NCBI RefSeq assembly: GCF_016429285.1
Contig: NZ_JAELUI010000028.1
Span: 1 to 47,599, forward strand
From: Ralstonia sp. ASV6
Lineage (GTDB): Bacteria; Pseudomonadota; Gammaproteobacteria; Burkholderiales; Burkholderiaceae
Length of the DNA: 47,599 nucleotides
Direction of reading: 5' to 3'
The notes under the pieces were generated by a model that was not told the DNA's origin, ran no database searches, and saw only the letters and a list, made by a program, of their open reading frames with translations. Numbering within the stretch: position 1 is the stretch's first letter; each line of letters starts with the position of its first letter. Both the position numbers and the translations under genes were made by a program. This document shows positions 31,998-41,704 of this stretch, piece by piece.

Positions 31998-34160
31998 TCA
32001 GTTGGGTACAGACACGGTTGCCACCCCACCCGAGACGCTGACCGAGATGCGGTCGGCCGCTGCCGGCGTATTCGTGAAGTTCGGCACATTGCTGGCGGCA
32101 ATGGCCGGAGCCGAGCCCGCCGTACCGCCACGCGGCGTCGTACGCACCACCTGCGAGGGCGGCAGCGGTGTGCCGTTCTTCAGGTTGGCGTACACCGCAT
32201 CCAGCGCGCGTTGTTCATACAGCACCAGCGGCACGAACAGGGTGTCGTACCCGGGCACGAGGTCGATAAAGCCATCAAAGTGCTGCGCGTTGGTCACTTC
32301 GATGTACGACAGCTTGCTGCCCGTGTCGACCTGCGCGTTGAGCCCCAGATACGGCCGCGCACCATGATTGACCGGCAGCAGCGCATCATTGCGACCCTGC
32401 ACGATCAGGGCTGGCCGGCCACCCAGGTTGCCGGTGCGCAATGTCTGCGAAATACCCAACTGCAGCGCCTGCGAAGCAGCATCTGCGCCGGTCAACAGGT
32501 TGCGCAGGCACAGCGCACCGTCCAGGTTGGCCGCCTGCGTGCCGGAGGAGTCGACCGATTGCTTGCTTTGCGTGGCACCACCCTGCGCAAGGTTGTTGAT
32601 CAACTGAACGCCGGTGGTGGGCGGAACGCCGTTGCCGGTGGCGGCGAGTTGCGCGAGCACCGTGGCGTTGACCGCAGTCGGGTGAAACGTGGCATCAACC
32701 GCGGCAAAACTGAAGTTGCACAGGTTGTCGAACACGCTGGCGCGGGCCAGCGCGTTGCCGAACGTGGTGGCAACCGACGGATCGATTTCGAAATACGCCA
32801 TCGAGGCGTGCACGAGATCGGACTCAGGCTCCCAGCCGTAGGCACGCATCTTCTGCAGCGCTTCGTCTGCTTGCGCGGCTGTGGTGGTGGCCGACAGCAA
32901 GCCATTGGCGTGCAGCGCCGCACAGCGGTTGGCTTGCACGCTGGCCGGCCAGCCTACATTGCCGGCGAAGAACGACTGCGTAGGCGCGCTCGACACGCTG
33001 GTCGACAACGCCGCGCACAGCCGGAATTCGTTGGCATAGCTCACGTAGTCGAACAGCGGCTTGCCGGTTACTGGCAGCGTCACGCCGCCGCGTTGCACCT
33101 GCACATTGGCCGATGCCGGCAGGTTCAGCCCGGGCTCGCCCACGGCCACGCCGTCGATCAGGTTCGTGGTGTCCTGTTCCGCTGCAGCAATGGCCGCGCC
33201 GCCGCCATTGGACACACTGGAGGCGATGACGATGGTGTTGTCGGGGCGCACTGGCAGCGCGCTGCCGGTGAGCGCAGTGGAGCCGCCGAGCTTGTCATTG
33301 ATGGCCCAGAACGCAAACTGCACGGCTTGCAGCGTGAAGCGGCCCCAATCCTTCTCGGGGTTGCGCTGTGAATGTGCGTGCTTGAATGCCAGCCGGTTTG
33401 GCGTCGCGAGGTTGAACGCGGCCAGCCGGGTATCGGCAAGCGGCGCGGCAAACTGCGCCTTGCTGCCGGCGGCCGCGCGCGAGGTGCGCGTGCCATCCTG
33501 TAGCGGCACGGTATCGGTAGCCAGGTCATGCGGGCCGGCACCAGTACCCTTATCCGTATAGGCGACGGCGCATTTGCGCTTAAGCCCCCATTCACCCGTC
33601 GAGATCGCGCCGTAGATGCCACGCGATCCTGACGACGTGGCCGTGATGATGCACGGGTTGGCCGCATCGAAGGCGTCAGGAATCTGCACCAGCAGCACCA
33701 CGTTCTGCTGGCCGGAGCCATCGTCGGAATAGGCAACGTATTCCACGCCCGCCACCATGCCGCTGCCCGACGTGACGTTGCCGCTGGCATCGACATTCGG
33801 GCCGTAGAGCGTGCCATAGCCGCCCTTGGCATTGGTATCGACCAGCGCACGATAGTTGTTGTAGATGGCCAGGCGCCGCAACTCGGTTGCTGTCGGGGCG
33901 GTGGCGTTGGCCACGGTGGGTGCCGTGGCCGATGCCAGCCCCGATGCGCCCAGCCCGGCCGTCAACAGATCGTTACTCACACCGTCGAAATGCGTGACCG
34001 TTACGGTGCCGACAAACGACGGTTTGACGTTGCTCGGTGTGGGGTTGTTGTCATTGCTCCCGCCGCAGCTTGCCAGGCCTATCGCGCCGGACGCGGCCAT
34101 CGCCATCAGCAGTGGGCCGCGCAATCGGCGGCCTCTTTCCTTGCTCTGCATCGTTTTCAT
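31998..34160 (-). CDS. D-(-)-3-hydroxybutyrate oligomer hydrolase
   Basis: 720 aa; GGGAGG lies 5 bases before the ATG. Lipoprotein-like signal with lipobox L-A-S-C (Cys32). It matches the 3HB-oligomer hydrolase family (EC 3.1.1.22) through its length, the N-terminal T-H-F-D-G-V-S-N-D-L-L-T-A-G-L-G, and the serine motif S-V-S-N-G (Ser317); FKHAHSQRNPEKDWGRFTLQ is another family landmark. It hydrolyses 3HB dimers and longer oligomers made by PHB depolymerase to monomers, outside the cytoplasm if the lipid signal is used. It sits 65 bases behind the MaoC gene on the same strand. Confidence 0.94.
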   Translation of the reverse strand: MKTMQSKERGRRLRGPLLMAMAASGAIGLASCGGSNDNNPTPSNVKPSFVGTVTVTHFDGVSNDLLTAGLGASGLASATAPTVANATAPTATELRRLAIYNNYRALVDTNAKGGYGTLYGPNVDASGNVTSGSGMVAGVEYVAYSDDGSGQQNVVLLVQIPDAFDAANPCIITATSSGSRGIYGAISTGEWGLKRKCAVAYTDKGTGAGPHDLATDTVPLQDGTRTSRAAAGSKAQFAAPLADTRLAAFNLATPNRLAFKHAHSQRNPEKDWGRFTLQAVQFAFWAINDKLGGSTALTGSALPVRPDNTIVIASSVSNGGGAAIAAAEQDTTNLIDGVAVGEPGLNLPASANVQVQRGGVTLPVTGKPLFDYVSYANEFRLCAALSTSVSSAPTQSFFAGNVGWPASVQANRCAALHANGLLSATTTAAQADEALQKMRAYGWEPESDLVHASMAYFEIDPSVATTFGNALARASVFDNLCNFSFAAVDATFHPTAVNATVLAQLAATGNGVPPTTGVQLINNLAQGGATQSKQSVDSSGTQAANLDGALCLRNLLTGADAASQALQLGISQTLRTGNLGGRPALIVQGRNDALLPVNHGARPYLGLNAQVDTGSKLSYIEVTNAQHFDGFIDLVPGYDTLFVPLVLYEQRALDAVYANLKNGTPLPPSQVVRTTPRGGTAGSAPAIAASNVPNFTNTPAAADRISVSVSGGVATVSVPN

Positions 34161-34225
34161 CGTGCCTCCCTGTTATTGATGTTTTGTTCAAAGCATCCTT
34201 CTGCAACGAGACAGCTCACGTCGAG

Positions 34226-35134
34226 CTACGCGGCAATTTCAGTAGGTTTGTCTTCAAGATTGCGCACCAGCACCAGCGCCTCGCCTTGCACCACGATTCG
34301 GCCATCGGCGCCATGCACGTCAGCCGCTAGATTGACCAGCTCTTTGTCGGCACGTAGCCGTACGATGCGTACTGACGCGGTAAGCGGTTCGCCAACACGC
34401 GCGGCCGAACACAGGCGCAGCACCTGCTTCATCCAGCCGGTCCCGCGCCCAGGCAAGCGCGTGCCGAGCAAATCGGAAAACATGCCCCCCAGCAACGGCA
34501 GCGGCACCAGCGCGCCGTCGAAGCCGCGCGCGCGTGCAAACGCGGTATCGGTATAGAACGGATTGCCGTCACCAGACAGCGCGGCGTATTCGGCTATGTC
34601 CGCCGTCGTGAAGGCCCGGGTTGTCTGAGCCGACTGCCCAACGCGCAAGCGGTATAACGCGGCATCGCCCGGGGGCTGCACGGCAGCATTGGCAAATATG
34701 AAAGCGCCCTGATCCGTCAGCTCACCAGCGTTTGCATCGAGCAGCACGTGTGCCTGGCCGCTTGCGGTCACCTGTGCGGCAGGGTCGCTGGGCACATCAC
34801 CGGTACGCTCCAGGCAACGGATCTCGGTACCAAGTGCAACTGCACCGGGGCCTGGCGATGGCTGCGGCGTCAGGGCCGCCACCACGCCATCGGCCACGAA
34901 GGTGGGGCGCGGAAACATCAACGTCTGTGTGATAGGCAGCACGGGCTGCGCAAAGCTACGCGTCATCTGCGCGCTCATCAGCGAGAACAGGAACATGCCG
35001 TGCGAAACGGTCGCACCAAAGTGCGTGGTTCTGGCAAACGCGGGGTCGCAATGGATCGGGTTGTCGTCGTGCGAGAGCGCGGCAAAGCGATTGAAGTCCA
35101 ACTGCGTGAGCACGCGCACACTGGATTGCAGCAT
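34226..35134 (-). CDS. MaoC-like double hot-dog dehydratase
   Basis: 302 aa from ATG 35134 (GGAGTG upstream); a longer reading would overlap the ligase gene. Two hot-dog modules. The first (about residues 1-140) has the intact hydratase motif S-H-D-D-N-P-I-H-C-D (Asp/His pair) and F-G-A-T-V-S-H-G-M-F; the second has S-G-D-G-N-P-F-Y-T-D, in which the His is Tyr, so only the first is likely catalytic. By family it is an (R)-specific enoyl-CoA hydratase, which would connect (R)-3-hydroxybutyryl-CoA and crotonyl-CoA. Placed 35 bases behind the ligase. Confidence 0.85.
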   Translation of the reverse strand: MLQSSVRVLTQLDFNRFAALSHDDNPIHCDPAFARTTHFGATVSHGMFLFSLMSAQMTRSFAQPVLPITQTLMFPRPTFVADGVVAALTPQPSPGPGAVALGTEIRCLERTGDVPSDPAAQVTASGQAHVLLDANAGELTDQGAFIFANAAVQPPGDAALYRLRVGQSAQTTRAFTTADIAEYAALSGDGNPFYTDTAFARARGFDGALVPLPLLGGMFSDLLGTRLPGRGTGWMKQVLRLCSAARVGEPLTASVRIVRLRADKELVNLAADVHGADGRIVVQGEALVLVRNLEDKPTEIAA

Positions 35135-35169
35135 GGATGACACTCCGAATTCGTTGAAGGCTCGCAGCC

Positions 35170-36714
35170 TCAGTGCGCCGCGAATTGCGCACGCAGCTTG
35201 TGCTTCTCCACCTTGCCGGAAGGCGTGCGCGGCAGTGCGTCGATAAAGCGCACATGGTGCGGGACCTTGTAGCCTGCCAGTTGCGCCTTGCAATGGGTGA
35301 TGACGCTGTCTGCATCGAGCGCGGCACCAGCGCGTACCACCACCATCGCCACCCCGACTTCGCCCCAACGCGTGTCCGGCGCGCCAATGACCGCGGCCTC
35401 GGCTATCGCAGGAAGCTGGAACAGAACGTTCTCGACTTCAGCGGGGTAGACGTTCTCGCCGCCGGAAATGAACATGTCTTTTGCGCGGTCGACGATGTAG
35501 TAGTCGCCGTCGCTATCGATGTAGGCAATGTCGCCGGAGTGCAGCCAGCCATCGCGGATGGTTGCAGCTGTGGCCTCCGGCATGTTCCAGTAGCCGGGGG
35601 TGATGCCCGGGCCCTTGATCAGCAACTCGCCACGCTCGCCTGGGGCAACATCCTTGCCCAATGGGTCGACCACGCGCGTGAGCATCGAGCCGACAGGCTT
35701 GCCAATGGTGCCGATCTTGCGGCGCGCCGTGGCTTCATCGCAGACAAACACGGTGGGGCCGGTTTCTGTCATGCCAAAGCCGAAGCAGATGGTCACCCCC
35801 TTATCCAGGTATGCCTGCAACAGCGGTTGCGGCACCGGCGAGCCACCCGCGGCCATGCTGCGGACGGTTGAAAAATCCGCCCTCGCAAAACCAGGATGCT
35901 GGCTCAGGAACAGGTACACAGAGGGCACCGCGAAGAACATCGTGATGCCTTCGCCCGAGCGACGATCAAGCTTGTCGAGCGTCACCTGTGCATCGAACTG
36001 CCGCAGGATGTGGACCGTGCCACCAGCGTGCAACACCGGATTGGCGTACAGGTTCAGCCCGCCCGTATGGAAGAACGGCAGCACGTTGAGGAACACGTCG
36101 TCGCGCGTGATCTTGTTGGCGAGCATGGCGTTGACGGCGTTGAAGAACACCATGCCGTAGGTCTGGATCACACCCTTCGGACGGCCCGTGGTGCCTGACG
36201 TGTAAAGCAGGTGCCACACGGCATGTTCGTCACGACACGGCATCTCGATGACGTTGCCGGACGCCGCAGCCAACGCGGTTTCGAACTCGACCCAATCCGC
36301 GGGGGCATCGATGGGCTGCGTACCTGTGAGATACAGCACACGCACGGGCAGCGCGCGCTGCAAGTCTGCGGCCACATCGACAAAGCCGTCGCCTGCCACG
36401 AGCACGTCCGGCGTGCAGTCCTGCAGGATCGGCAGCAACTCCGGCACCGGCAGGCGCCAGTTCAGGCAGACCATCACCATGCCAGCCTTCGCACAGCCGT
36501 ACAGCATTTCGAAATATGCGGCGCTGTTGTGTGCCAGCACGGCCACCCGCGTACCAGGCAGCAGCTTCAGTTGTTGTGTCAGTACCTCGGCAAACCGGCT
36601 CGCCCGTTCGTCGAACTGTCGATAGGTCACACAGCGGCCGGCGTCAACGTCCACCAACGCCACCTTGTCGGGCATGTGCTGGGCGTTCTTGTGCAGCCAA
36701 TCGACGACGATCAT
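35170..36714 (-). CDS. Acyl-CoA synthetase (AMP-forming)
   Basis: 514 aa from ATG 36714 (GGAG about 10 bases upstream, 13 bases behind the permease stop). ANL-family motifs in order: P-loop L-L-Y-T-S-G-T-T-G-R-P-K-G-V, F-G-M-T-E-T-G-P, W-L-H-S-G-D-I-A-Y, R-A-K-D-M-F-I-S-G-G-E-N-V-Y-P and the C-terminal catalytic Lys in T-P-S-G-K-V-E-K. It activates a carboxylic acid to its CoA thioester with ATP. Position between a transporter and a MaoC hydratase suggests it activates the imported acid, possibly 3-hydroxybutyrate or another short hydroxy or branched acid. Confidence 0.92.
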   Translation of the reverse strand: MIVVDWLHKNAQHMPDKVALVDVDAGRCVTYRQFDERASRFAEVLTQQLKLLPGTRVAVLAHNSAAYFEMLYGCAKAGMVMVCLNWRLPVPELLPILQDCTPDVLVAGDGFVDVAADLQRALPVRVLYLTGTQPIDAPADWVEFETALAAASGNVIEMPCRDEHAVWHLLYTSGTTGRPKGVIQTYGMVFFNAVNAMLANKITRDDVFLNVLPFFHTGGLNLYANPVLHAGGTVHILRQFDAQVTLDKLDRRSGEGITMFFAVPSVYLFLSQHPGFARADFSTVRSMAAGGSPVPQPLLQAYLDKGVTICFGFGMTETGPTVFVCDEATARRKIGTIGKPVGSMLTRVVDPLGKDVAPGERGELLIKGPGITPGYWNMPEATAATIRDGWLHSGDIAYIDSDGDYYIVDRAKDMFISGGENVYPAEVENVLFQLPAIAEAAVIGAPDTRWGEVGVAMVVVRAGAALDADSVITHCKAQLAGYKVPHHVRFIDALPRTPSGKVEKHKLRAQFAAH

Positions 36715-36727
36715 ATCGAGGGCTCCG

Positions 36728-37813
36728 TTATGACGTGATCTCGTGTGTATCGTGGCCGCCCGACTGACCACGCAGCCGCCCCACTACGCCCTGTGGAAAG
36801 TAGTACACGCTCAGGATAAACAGCAGCCCCAGCCACAGCAGCCAACGATCCGGATGCAGCAGGTTCGAGAGCAGCGGCACGGCCGCGGTCGCATCGCTGG
36901 CGAGCTTCATCACATCCTGCAGATACGTCTGCGCAAGCAGGAATAGCGTCGTGCCGATGATGGCGCCGTACAGCGTGCCCATCCCTCCGATCACCACGAT
37001 CAGCAGGATGTCGACCATGATCTCGAACGACAACGACGTATCCGGCCCGTTGTAGCGCAGCCAGAGCGCCATCAGCACGCCGGCCAGCGCCGCAAACACG
37101 GCGGAGAGCACAGTCGACACGGTGCGATAGACCACGGTGCGATAGCCGATGGCCTCGGCGCGGAAGTCGTTCTCGCGAATGGCCTGCAGTACGCGCCCGA
37201 ACGGCGAGTTCACCAACCGAAGCAGCATCAGGAACAATACCGCCGCGCATACCAGCACGAAGTAGTACGACAGCAGCTTGCCGTTGAGCGGCACGCCAAA
37301 CCATTCTGTGTCGCCCAACGAGAAGCCCGGTGTGAACACGTCGGGCACCTTGAATGTCAGGCCGTCCTCACCGCCCGTCCAGTCGGAGAGTTGCGAGACC
37401 AGCGTCGCAAACGCCGTGGCCACCGCCAGCGTGATCATGGCAAAGAAGATCGCCCGCACTCGCAGCGAAAACAGCCCGATCACAAAAGCCAGCACCGCCG
37501 ACACCACCACCGCCCCCAGCGCGCCCACCGCCAGCGCACCCCATCCCGGCGCCATGTTGGACATGGCAATCGCCACACCGTAGCCGCCGATGCCGAAGAA
37601 CATCGTGTGTGCGAACGAGACCACACCGGTATAGCCGAGCAGCAAATCGTAGCTCGCAACCAGCACGACAAAAATGCAGATCTTGGCCGCCATATTGAGC
37701 GCGCGCGCGCCAGGAAACACGAACGGTGCGCACAGCAACGCCAGCAGGATGATGGCCAGCAACACGGTCAGCACGCGGCTGCGGGGCAGATCACCAGAAA
37801 GCATTCGGATCAT
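36728..37813 (-). CDS. LIV-type ABC transporter permease (LivM-like)
   Basis: 361 aa, about ten membrane helices; GGAGGGC before the ATG. Family landmarks: L-L-L-G-Y-T-G-V-V-S-F-A-H-T-M-F-F-G-I-G-G-Y near residues 57-78, the coupling-helix region I-R-E-N-D-F-R-A-E-A-I-G-Y-R-T (about 212-226) and V-V-I-G-G-M-G-T-L-Y-G-A. Forms the second half of the membrane pore with the LivH-like protein, 13 bases upstream. Uptake of a branched-chain amino acid or carboxylate; see the binding protein. Confidence 0.94.
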   Translation of the reverse strand: MIRMLSGDLPRSRVLTVLLAIILLALLCAPFVFPGARALNMAAKICIFVVLVASYDLLLGYTGVVSFAHTMFFGIGGYGVAIAMSNMAPGWGALAVGALGAVVVSAVLAFVIGLFSLRVRAIFFAMITLAVATAFATLVSQLSDWTGGEDGLTFKVPDVFTPGFSLGDTEWFGVPLNGKLLSYYFVLVCAAVLFLMLLRLVNSPFGRVLQAIRENDFRAEAIGYRTVVYRTVSTVLSAVFAALAGVLMALWLRYNGPDTSLSFEIMVDILLIVVIGGMGTLYGAIIGTTLFLLAQTYLQDVMKLASDATAAVPLLSNLLHPDRWLLWLGLLFILSVYYFPQGVVGRLRGQSGGHDTHEITS

Positions 37814-37826
37814 GATGCCGCCCTCC

Positions 37827-38906
37827 TCAACGCTTGGCCACCGGATACAGACCCTGCGGCCGCCACAGCAGGATCAGCATCATCAGCAGAATGTTCGAGA
37901 ACAGCGCCACCTTCGGGAACAGGAACCCCGTGTAGTTGGCCATCAACCCCACCAGTACCGCGCCGATGAAGCAGCCGGTGGTTGACCCCAGCCCGCCGAT
38001 GATGATGACGATGAAGATCAGCACATTGACCTGCGCGCCAATCGCCGCCGTGATGTTCTGCTGATACAGCCCCCACAGCACGCCGCCCAGCCCCGCCAGC
38101 GCCGCCCCCACCACAAACACGCCAATGAACAGCCTGCGGATGCGGTAACCGAGCGACTCCACCATCTCGCGGTTTTCCACCCCGGCGCGGATCAGCAGGC
38201 CGATGCGCGTACGGTTGAGCACCAGCAGCATCGCCACAAAGATCACCAGCCCCAGCACCACGGCGATCAGCCGGAACTTTTCGATGGCTGCATCGCCCAG
38301 CAGCACGGCACCACGGAAGGTGGCGGGCGCCTGTAGCGCAATCGTTTCCGGGCCCCAGATGGCCTTGATGAGCTGCTCGGCAACAATCATGCCGCCCATG
38401 GTGATGAGGATCTGCTTGAGATGCTGCCCATACACCGGGCGCACCACCACGCGCTCGAAGAACAGGCCGACCGCGCCAGCAGCCACCATGGCCGCCGCAA
38501 TGGCCAGCGCAAACACGCCCAGGTTGAGCAGCAGGCTGTCTGCTTCTACCCACGCCTGCATGGGCAGCAGCACCGACGCCGCCACATACGCGCCCAGCGC
38601 AATGAACGCGCCGTGTCCGAAGTTGAGTACATCCATCAGACCAAACACGAGCGTCAGGCCCGACGACACCACGAAGATGATCATGCCCATCGCCAGCCCC
38701 GCCACGGTGAGCGTGAGCCACGTCGACGTACTGCCGACCATCGGTAGCGCGGCCAACATGAGCAGTGGCGCAAGCACCAGCGGCATCCAGTCGAGCCTGA
38801 CCTCGGGCAGGTTGGCTGGCGCAGCGGCAGTGCTCGGCAAGGCAGTGGAAGTCGTCATCGGTGTCGGCTCCGCAGAGCGCTGTGGTTCCATGGCAAGGCC
38901 GCTCAT
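37827..38906 (-). CDS. LIV-type ABC transporter permease (LivH-like)
   Basis: 359 aa. A hydrophilic Pro/Ala-rich leader of ~40 residues precedes 8-9 helices; F-G-L-M-D-V-L-N-F-G-H-G-A-F-I-A-L-G-A-Y is the LivH signature, and V-I-I-I-G-G-L-G-S-T-T-G-C-F-I-G-A-V-L the matching C-terminal element. The leader is unusual; a Met at codon 17 is an alternative start. The start at 38906 overlaps the LivF-like stop by 4 bases (ATGA). Confidence 0.93.
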   Translation of the reverse strand: MSGLAMEPQRSAEPTPMTTSTALPSTAAAPANLPEVRLDWMPLVLAPLLMLAALPMVGSTSTWLTLTVAGLAMGMIIFVVSSGLTLVFGLMDVLNFGHGAFIALGAYVAASVLLPMQAWVEADSLLLNLGVFALAIAAAMVAAGAVGLFFERVVVRPVYGQHLKQILITMGGMIVAEQLIKAIWGPETIALQAPATFRGAVLLGDAAIEKFRLIAVVLGLVIFVAMLLVLNRTRIGLLIRAGVENREMVESLGYRIRRLFIGVFVVGAALAGLGGVLWGLYQQNITAAIGAQVNVLIFIVIIIGGLGSTTGCFIGAVLVGLMANYTGFLFPKVALFSNILLMMLILLWRPQGLYPVAKR

Positions 38907-39646
38907 TGATGCGCCGCCAGTGATAGGCCAAGCAGCCGCTGCTGCAACGCCTCGTCTTCAGCCAATGCGGCCATGCGGCCGGCGTGCACGATCTTGCCGT
39001 TATCCATCACGGCCACCGTGTCGCCCACTGACTTCGCCATATGAAAGTTCTGTTCCACCAGCAGAATGGAAACGTCGGTCTGCTTCAATTCTCTGAACAC
39101 GGCAATCATGTTCTGGATGATGGCCGGCGCCAGCCCCTTGGTGGGCTCGTCAACGATCAGCAGCTTGCGCGGTTCGATGATGGCGCGCGCCACCGACAGC
39201 ATCTGCTTCTGCCCACCTGACAGCACGCCCGCGCGCTGGTGCCAGAAAATCTTGAGCGCCGGAAACATACGAAAGACCCAGTCGAGCCGTTGCTCGTCGA
39301 CAGGGCCGCCGCGCGCGGCCAACCGCATGTTCTCGGCAACGGTCAGGTCGGCAAACACGCCCATGTTCTCCGGCACATACGCAATGCCAAGCTGGGCAAT
39401 GGCCGGCGTGTGCCGCTTCGTGATGTCGACACCATCGAATTCAAGCTTGCCCGCGCTGGCCTGCCACAAACCCATGATGGTGCGCAGCGTGGTAGTCTTG
39501 CCCGCGCCGTTACGGCCCAGCAGCATCGTCACACCGCCGCGCGGCACCTCAAGGTCCACGCCATGCAGGATGTGATACGGCCCGATGTGGGTCTGCACGT
39601 CTGCCAGGCGCAGGATGGGCATGCCTTGGGTAACGGCCTCAACCAT
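38903..39646 (-). CDS. LIV-type ABC transporter ATPase (LivF-like)
   Basis: 247 aa from ATG 39646, which overlaps the previous stop by 8 bases. Walker A G-R-N-G-A-G-K-T-T-T, signature L-S-G-G-Q-K-Q-M, Walker B L-L-I-V-D-E-P-T-K-G, and switch His in L-L-V-E-Q-N-F-H-type end. The E-P-T-K-G-L-A-P form and short length mark LivF rather than LivG. Powers import together with the LivG-like subunit. Confidence 0.94.
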   Translation of the reverse strand: MVEAVTQGMPILRLADVQTHIGPYHILHGVDLEVPRGGVTMLLGRNGAGKTTTLRTIMGLWQASAGKLEFDGVDITKRHTPAIAQLGIAYVPENMGVFADLTVAENMRLAARGGPVDEQRLDWVFRMFPALKIFWHQRAGVLSGGQKQMLSVARAIIEPRKLLIVDEPTKGLAPAIIQNMIAVFRELKQTDVSILLVEQNFHMAKSVGDTVAVMDNGKIVHAGRMAALAEDEALQQRLLGLSLAAHQ

Positions 39647-40445
39647 GGGCCACCTCCGGCGCAGCTTCCGCGACCACTTCAGCAGTGCCCAGATACGCCT
39701 GCTGCACGATGGGCGACGCAATTACCTCGGCTGGATCGCCATCGGCCATCAGCGTGCCGTTGTGCAGCACGATGATGCGGTCTGCCAATGAGCGCACCAC
39801 ATCCATCTTGTGTTCCACCAGCAGCACGGTCTTGCTCGTGTCCTGCTTGATCTCATGGATCAGGTCGAGAATCACCGGCACCTCGTCCACGCTCATCCCC
39901 GCAGTCGGCTCATCGAACATGAAGATGCGCGGTTTGAGCGCGAGCAGGATGGCCACCTCCAGCTTGCGTTGATCCCCATGCGACAGCGATGCCACCGGCT
40001 GATTGCGTTTGTCGGTCAATGCCACGCGCTCCAGGCAGGCCAGCGCTTCTTCGCGGATGGCGCGATGGCTGCTCCATACCGAGAAGAGGTCCAGCCCGCG
40101 ATGCTGGTGCGCCTGGACGGCCAACCGAACGTTCTCCAACACCGGCAGGTTCGGGAACAGGCTCGTGAGCTGGAATGCGCGGCCGATACCGCGGCGCGTC
40201 TTGGCCGATACCGGCATGCGCGTCACGTCTTCACCGTTGAGCAGAATCTGCCCCGCCGTGGGCGGCAGCTGACCCGAGATCAGATTGAAGTACGTCGTCT
40301 TGCCCGCGCCATTGGGGCCGACGATGCACGTCAGCTCGCCCGGCCGGAACGCGCAAGACACCGCGTTGACGGCCACATGGCCGCCAAAGCGGATCGTCAG
40401 TCCGCGCGTCTCCAGCGCGGGCGTGGGGTTGGCATGCGCGCGCAT
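39639..40445 (-). CDS. LIV-type ABC transporter ATPase (LivG-like)
   Basis: 268 aa. Walker A G-P-N-G-A-G-K-T-T-Y, the LivG-typical G-I-G-R-A-F-Q-L-T-S-L-F-P-N-L-P-V-L-E-N-V, signature L-S-H-G-D-Q-R-K-L-E (S-H-G-D in place of SGGQ, normal for LivG), Walker B I-F-M-F-D-E-P-T-A-G-M. Its ATG shares one base with the stop of the binding-protein gene (TGATG), so the two are translationally coupled. Confidence 0.94.
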   Translation of the reverse strand: MRAHANPTPALETRGLTIRFGGHVAVNAVSCAFRPGELTCIVGPNGAGKTTYFNLISGQLPPTAGQILLNGEDVTRMPVSAKTRRGIGRAFQLTSLFPNLPVLENVRLAVQAHQHRGLDLFSVWSSHRAIREEALACLERVALTDKRNQPVASLSHGDQRKLEVAILLALKPRIFMFDEPTAGMSVDEVPVILDLIHEIKQDTSKTVLLVEHKMDVVRSLADRIIVLHNGTLMADGDPAEVIASPIVQQAYLGTAEVVAEAAPEVAHG

Positions 40446-41632
40446 CAGCGACGATTGCGGATCGGCACGTTCATCTCTTCGGGCTTGATCTCCCGCACCA
40501 GCTCCGGCACCCCCCAGGCAAACGCCGGGTCCACCTTGATCTTGAAGTGGTACATCGACTGCATGGCCTGGTGGTCCTCCTTGCGGAAGGTCATCTTGCC
40601 CTTGGGCGTATCGAACGACATGCCCTCCATGGTGGAGATCAGCTTTTCGGTGTTGGTGTCACCACCCGTTTTCTTCAGCGCCTCCACCAATGCAATGCCG
40701 GCCGCCATGCCACCCGCCGTAAAGAAGTCGGGCGGCGTCTTGAACTTGGCGTAGTGCGTTGACACCAGCCATTCGTTGATCTTGTTCTTGGGAATGCCGA
40801 AGTAGTAGTACGTTGCACCCTCCATGCCCGGCAGGTTCTTGTAGGCCGTCATGGCGGGCAGGATGTTGCCGCCGCTGGCGATCTCGATGCCATAGCGCTT
40901 CGGGTCCAGGTCGGCAATCTTGAACGGGTTGCCCGCGCCGGCCCAGATGATGAAGATGATCTTTCGGCCCGGCTTGTCCTTGAGTGAATCGAACAAGCGC
41001 TGCGCGCCAGCGGTGAAGTCGGTGGTGTTGGTCGGCAGGTATTCCTCATGCACAACCTTGGCGTTCTTGAGGGCGCCCTTGAAGGCCTTCACGCCATCGC
41101 GGCCGAAGGCGTAATCCTGTGCCAGCGTGGCGATCTGCACGCCCGGCTTGTCCAATGCCACCGCGTTGGCAATCGCATCCTGCGATGAGTTGCGGCCCGT
41201 GCGGAAGATGTAGCGGTTCCACTTGTCGCCGGTGATCGAATCGGCCACTGCCGGCTCCACCAGCAGGATCTTCTTGTACTCTTCCGCCACCGGCAGCATG
41301 GCCAGCGCCGTGCCGGAAGACGTGGGGCCGACGGCAATATCGGCGCGATCGTCACTGTACGCGGCGGCCAACTGGGCCTTGGCTACGTCGGGCTTGCCCT
41401 GGGTGTCTTTCTCGATCACCACCAGCTTGTTGCCGTTCACCGTCATCGTGCCGCCGGTGGCGTACTCCAAGCCCATCATCAACCCGGTCTGTGTCTGTTT
41501 GGCGTAGGCCTCCAGCGCGCCGGTCTTGTCATAGACGTGGGCGATCTTGATGTCTTTGGCCAGTGCGCCAGCCGCTGCCAGCAGGCCAATTGCGAGTGCC
41601 AGTACACGGATGGCCGTGCGGTTGCGTTGCAT
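40445..41632 (-). CDS. LIV-type ABC transporter substrate-binding protein
   Basis: 395 aa; strong AAGGAGA 6 bases before the ATG. Sec signal cleaved after A-G-A-L-A (residue 25), then a type I periplasmic binding fold (Peripla_BP_6): I-K-I-A-H-V-Y-D-K-T-G-A-L-E-A-Y, I-A-V-G-P-T-S-S-G-T-A-L-A, and A-L-A-Q-D-Y-A-F-G-R-D. Such proteins bind branched-chain amino acids, amides, urea or aromatic/short carboxylates; the sequence does not define which. Operon context (CoA ligase, MaoC, oligomer hydrolase) points to a carboxylate, with 3-hydroxybutyrate the attractive guess. Confidence 0.92.
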   Translation of the reverse strand: MQRNRTAIRVLALAIGLLAAAGALAKDIKIAHVYDKTGALEAYAKQTQTGLMMGLEYATGGTMTVNGNKLVVIEKDTQGKPDVAKAQLAAAYSDDRADIAVGPTSSGTALAMLPVAEEYKKILLVEPAVADSITGDKWNRYIFRTGRNSSQDAIANAVALDKPGVQIATLAQDYAFGRDGVKAFKGALKNAKVVHEEYLPTNTTDFTAGAQRLFDSLKDKPGRKIIFIIWAGAGNPFKIADLDPKRYGIEIASGGNILPAMTAYKNLPGMEGATYYYFGIPKNKINEWLVSTHYAKFKTPPDFFTAGGMAAGIALVEALKKTGGDTNTEKLISTMEGMSFDTPKGKMTFRKEDHQAMQSMYHFKIKVDPAFAWGVPELVREIKPEEMNVPIRNRR

Positions 41633-41704
41633 CGTTGTCTCCTTCCTTGAGTGGTTCGGCCCCGCTGCATTCTGGGTGGCGGTGGCCGTTTTTCGTCTAT
41701 GTCG

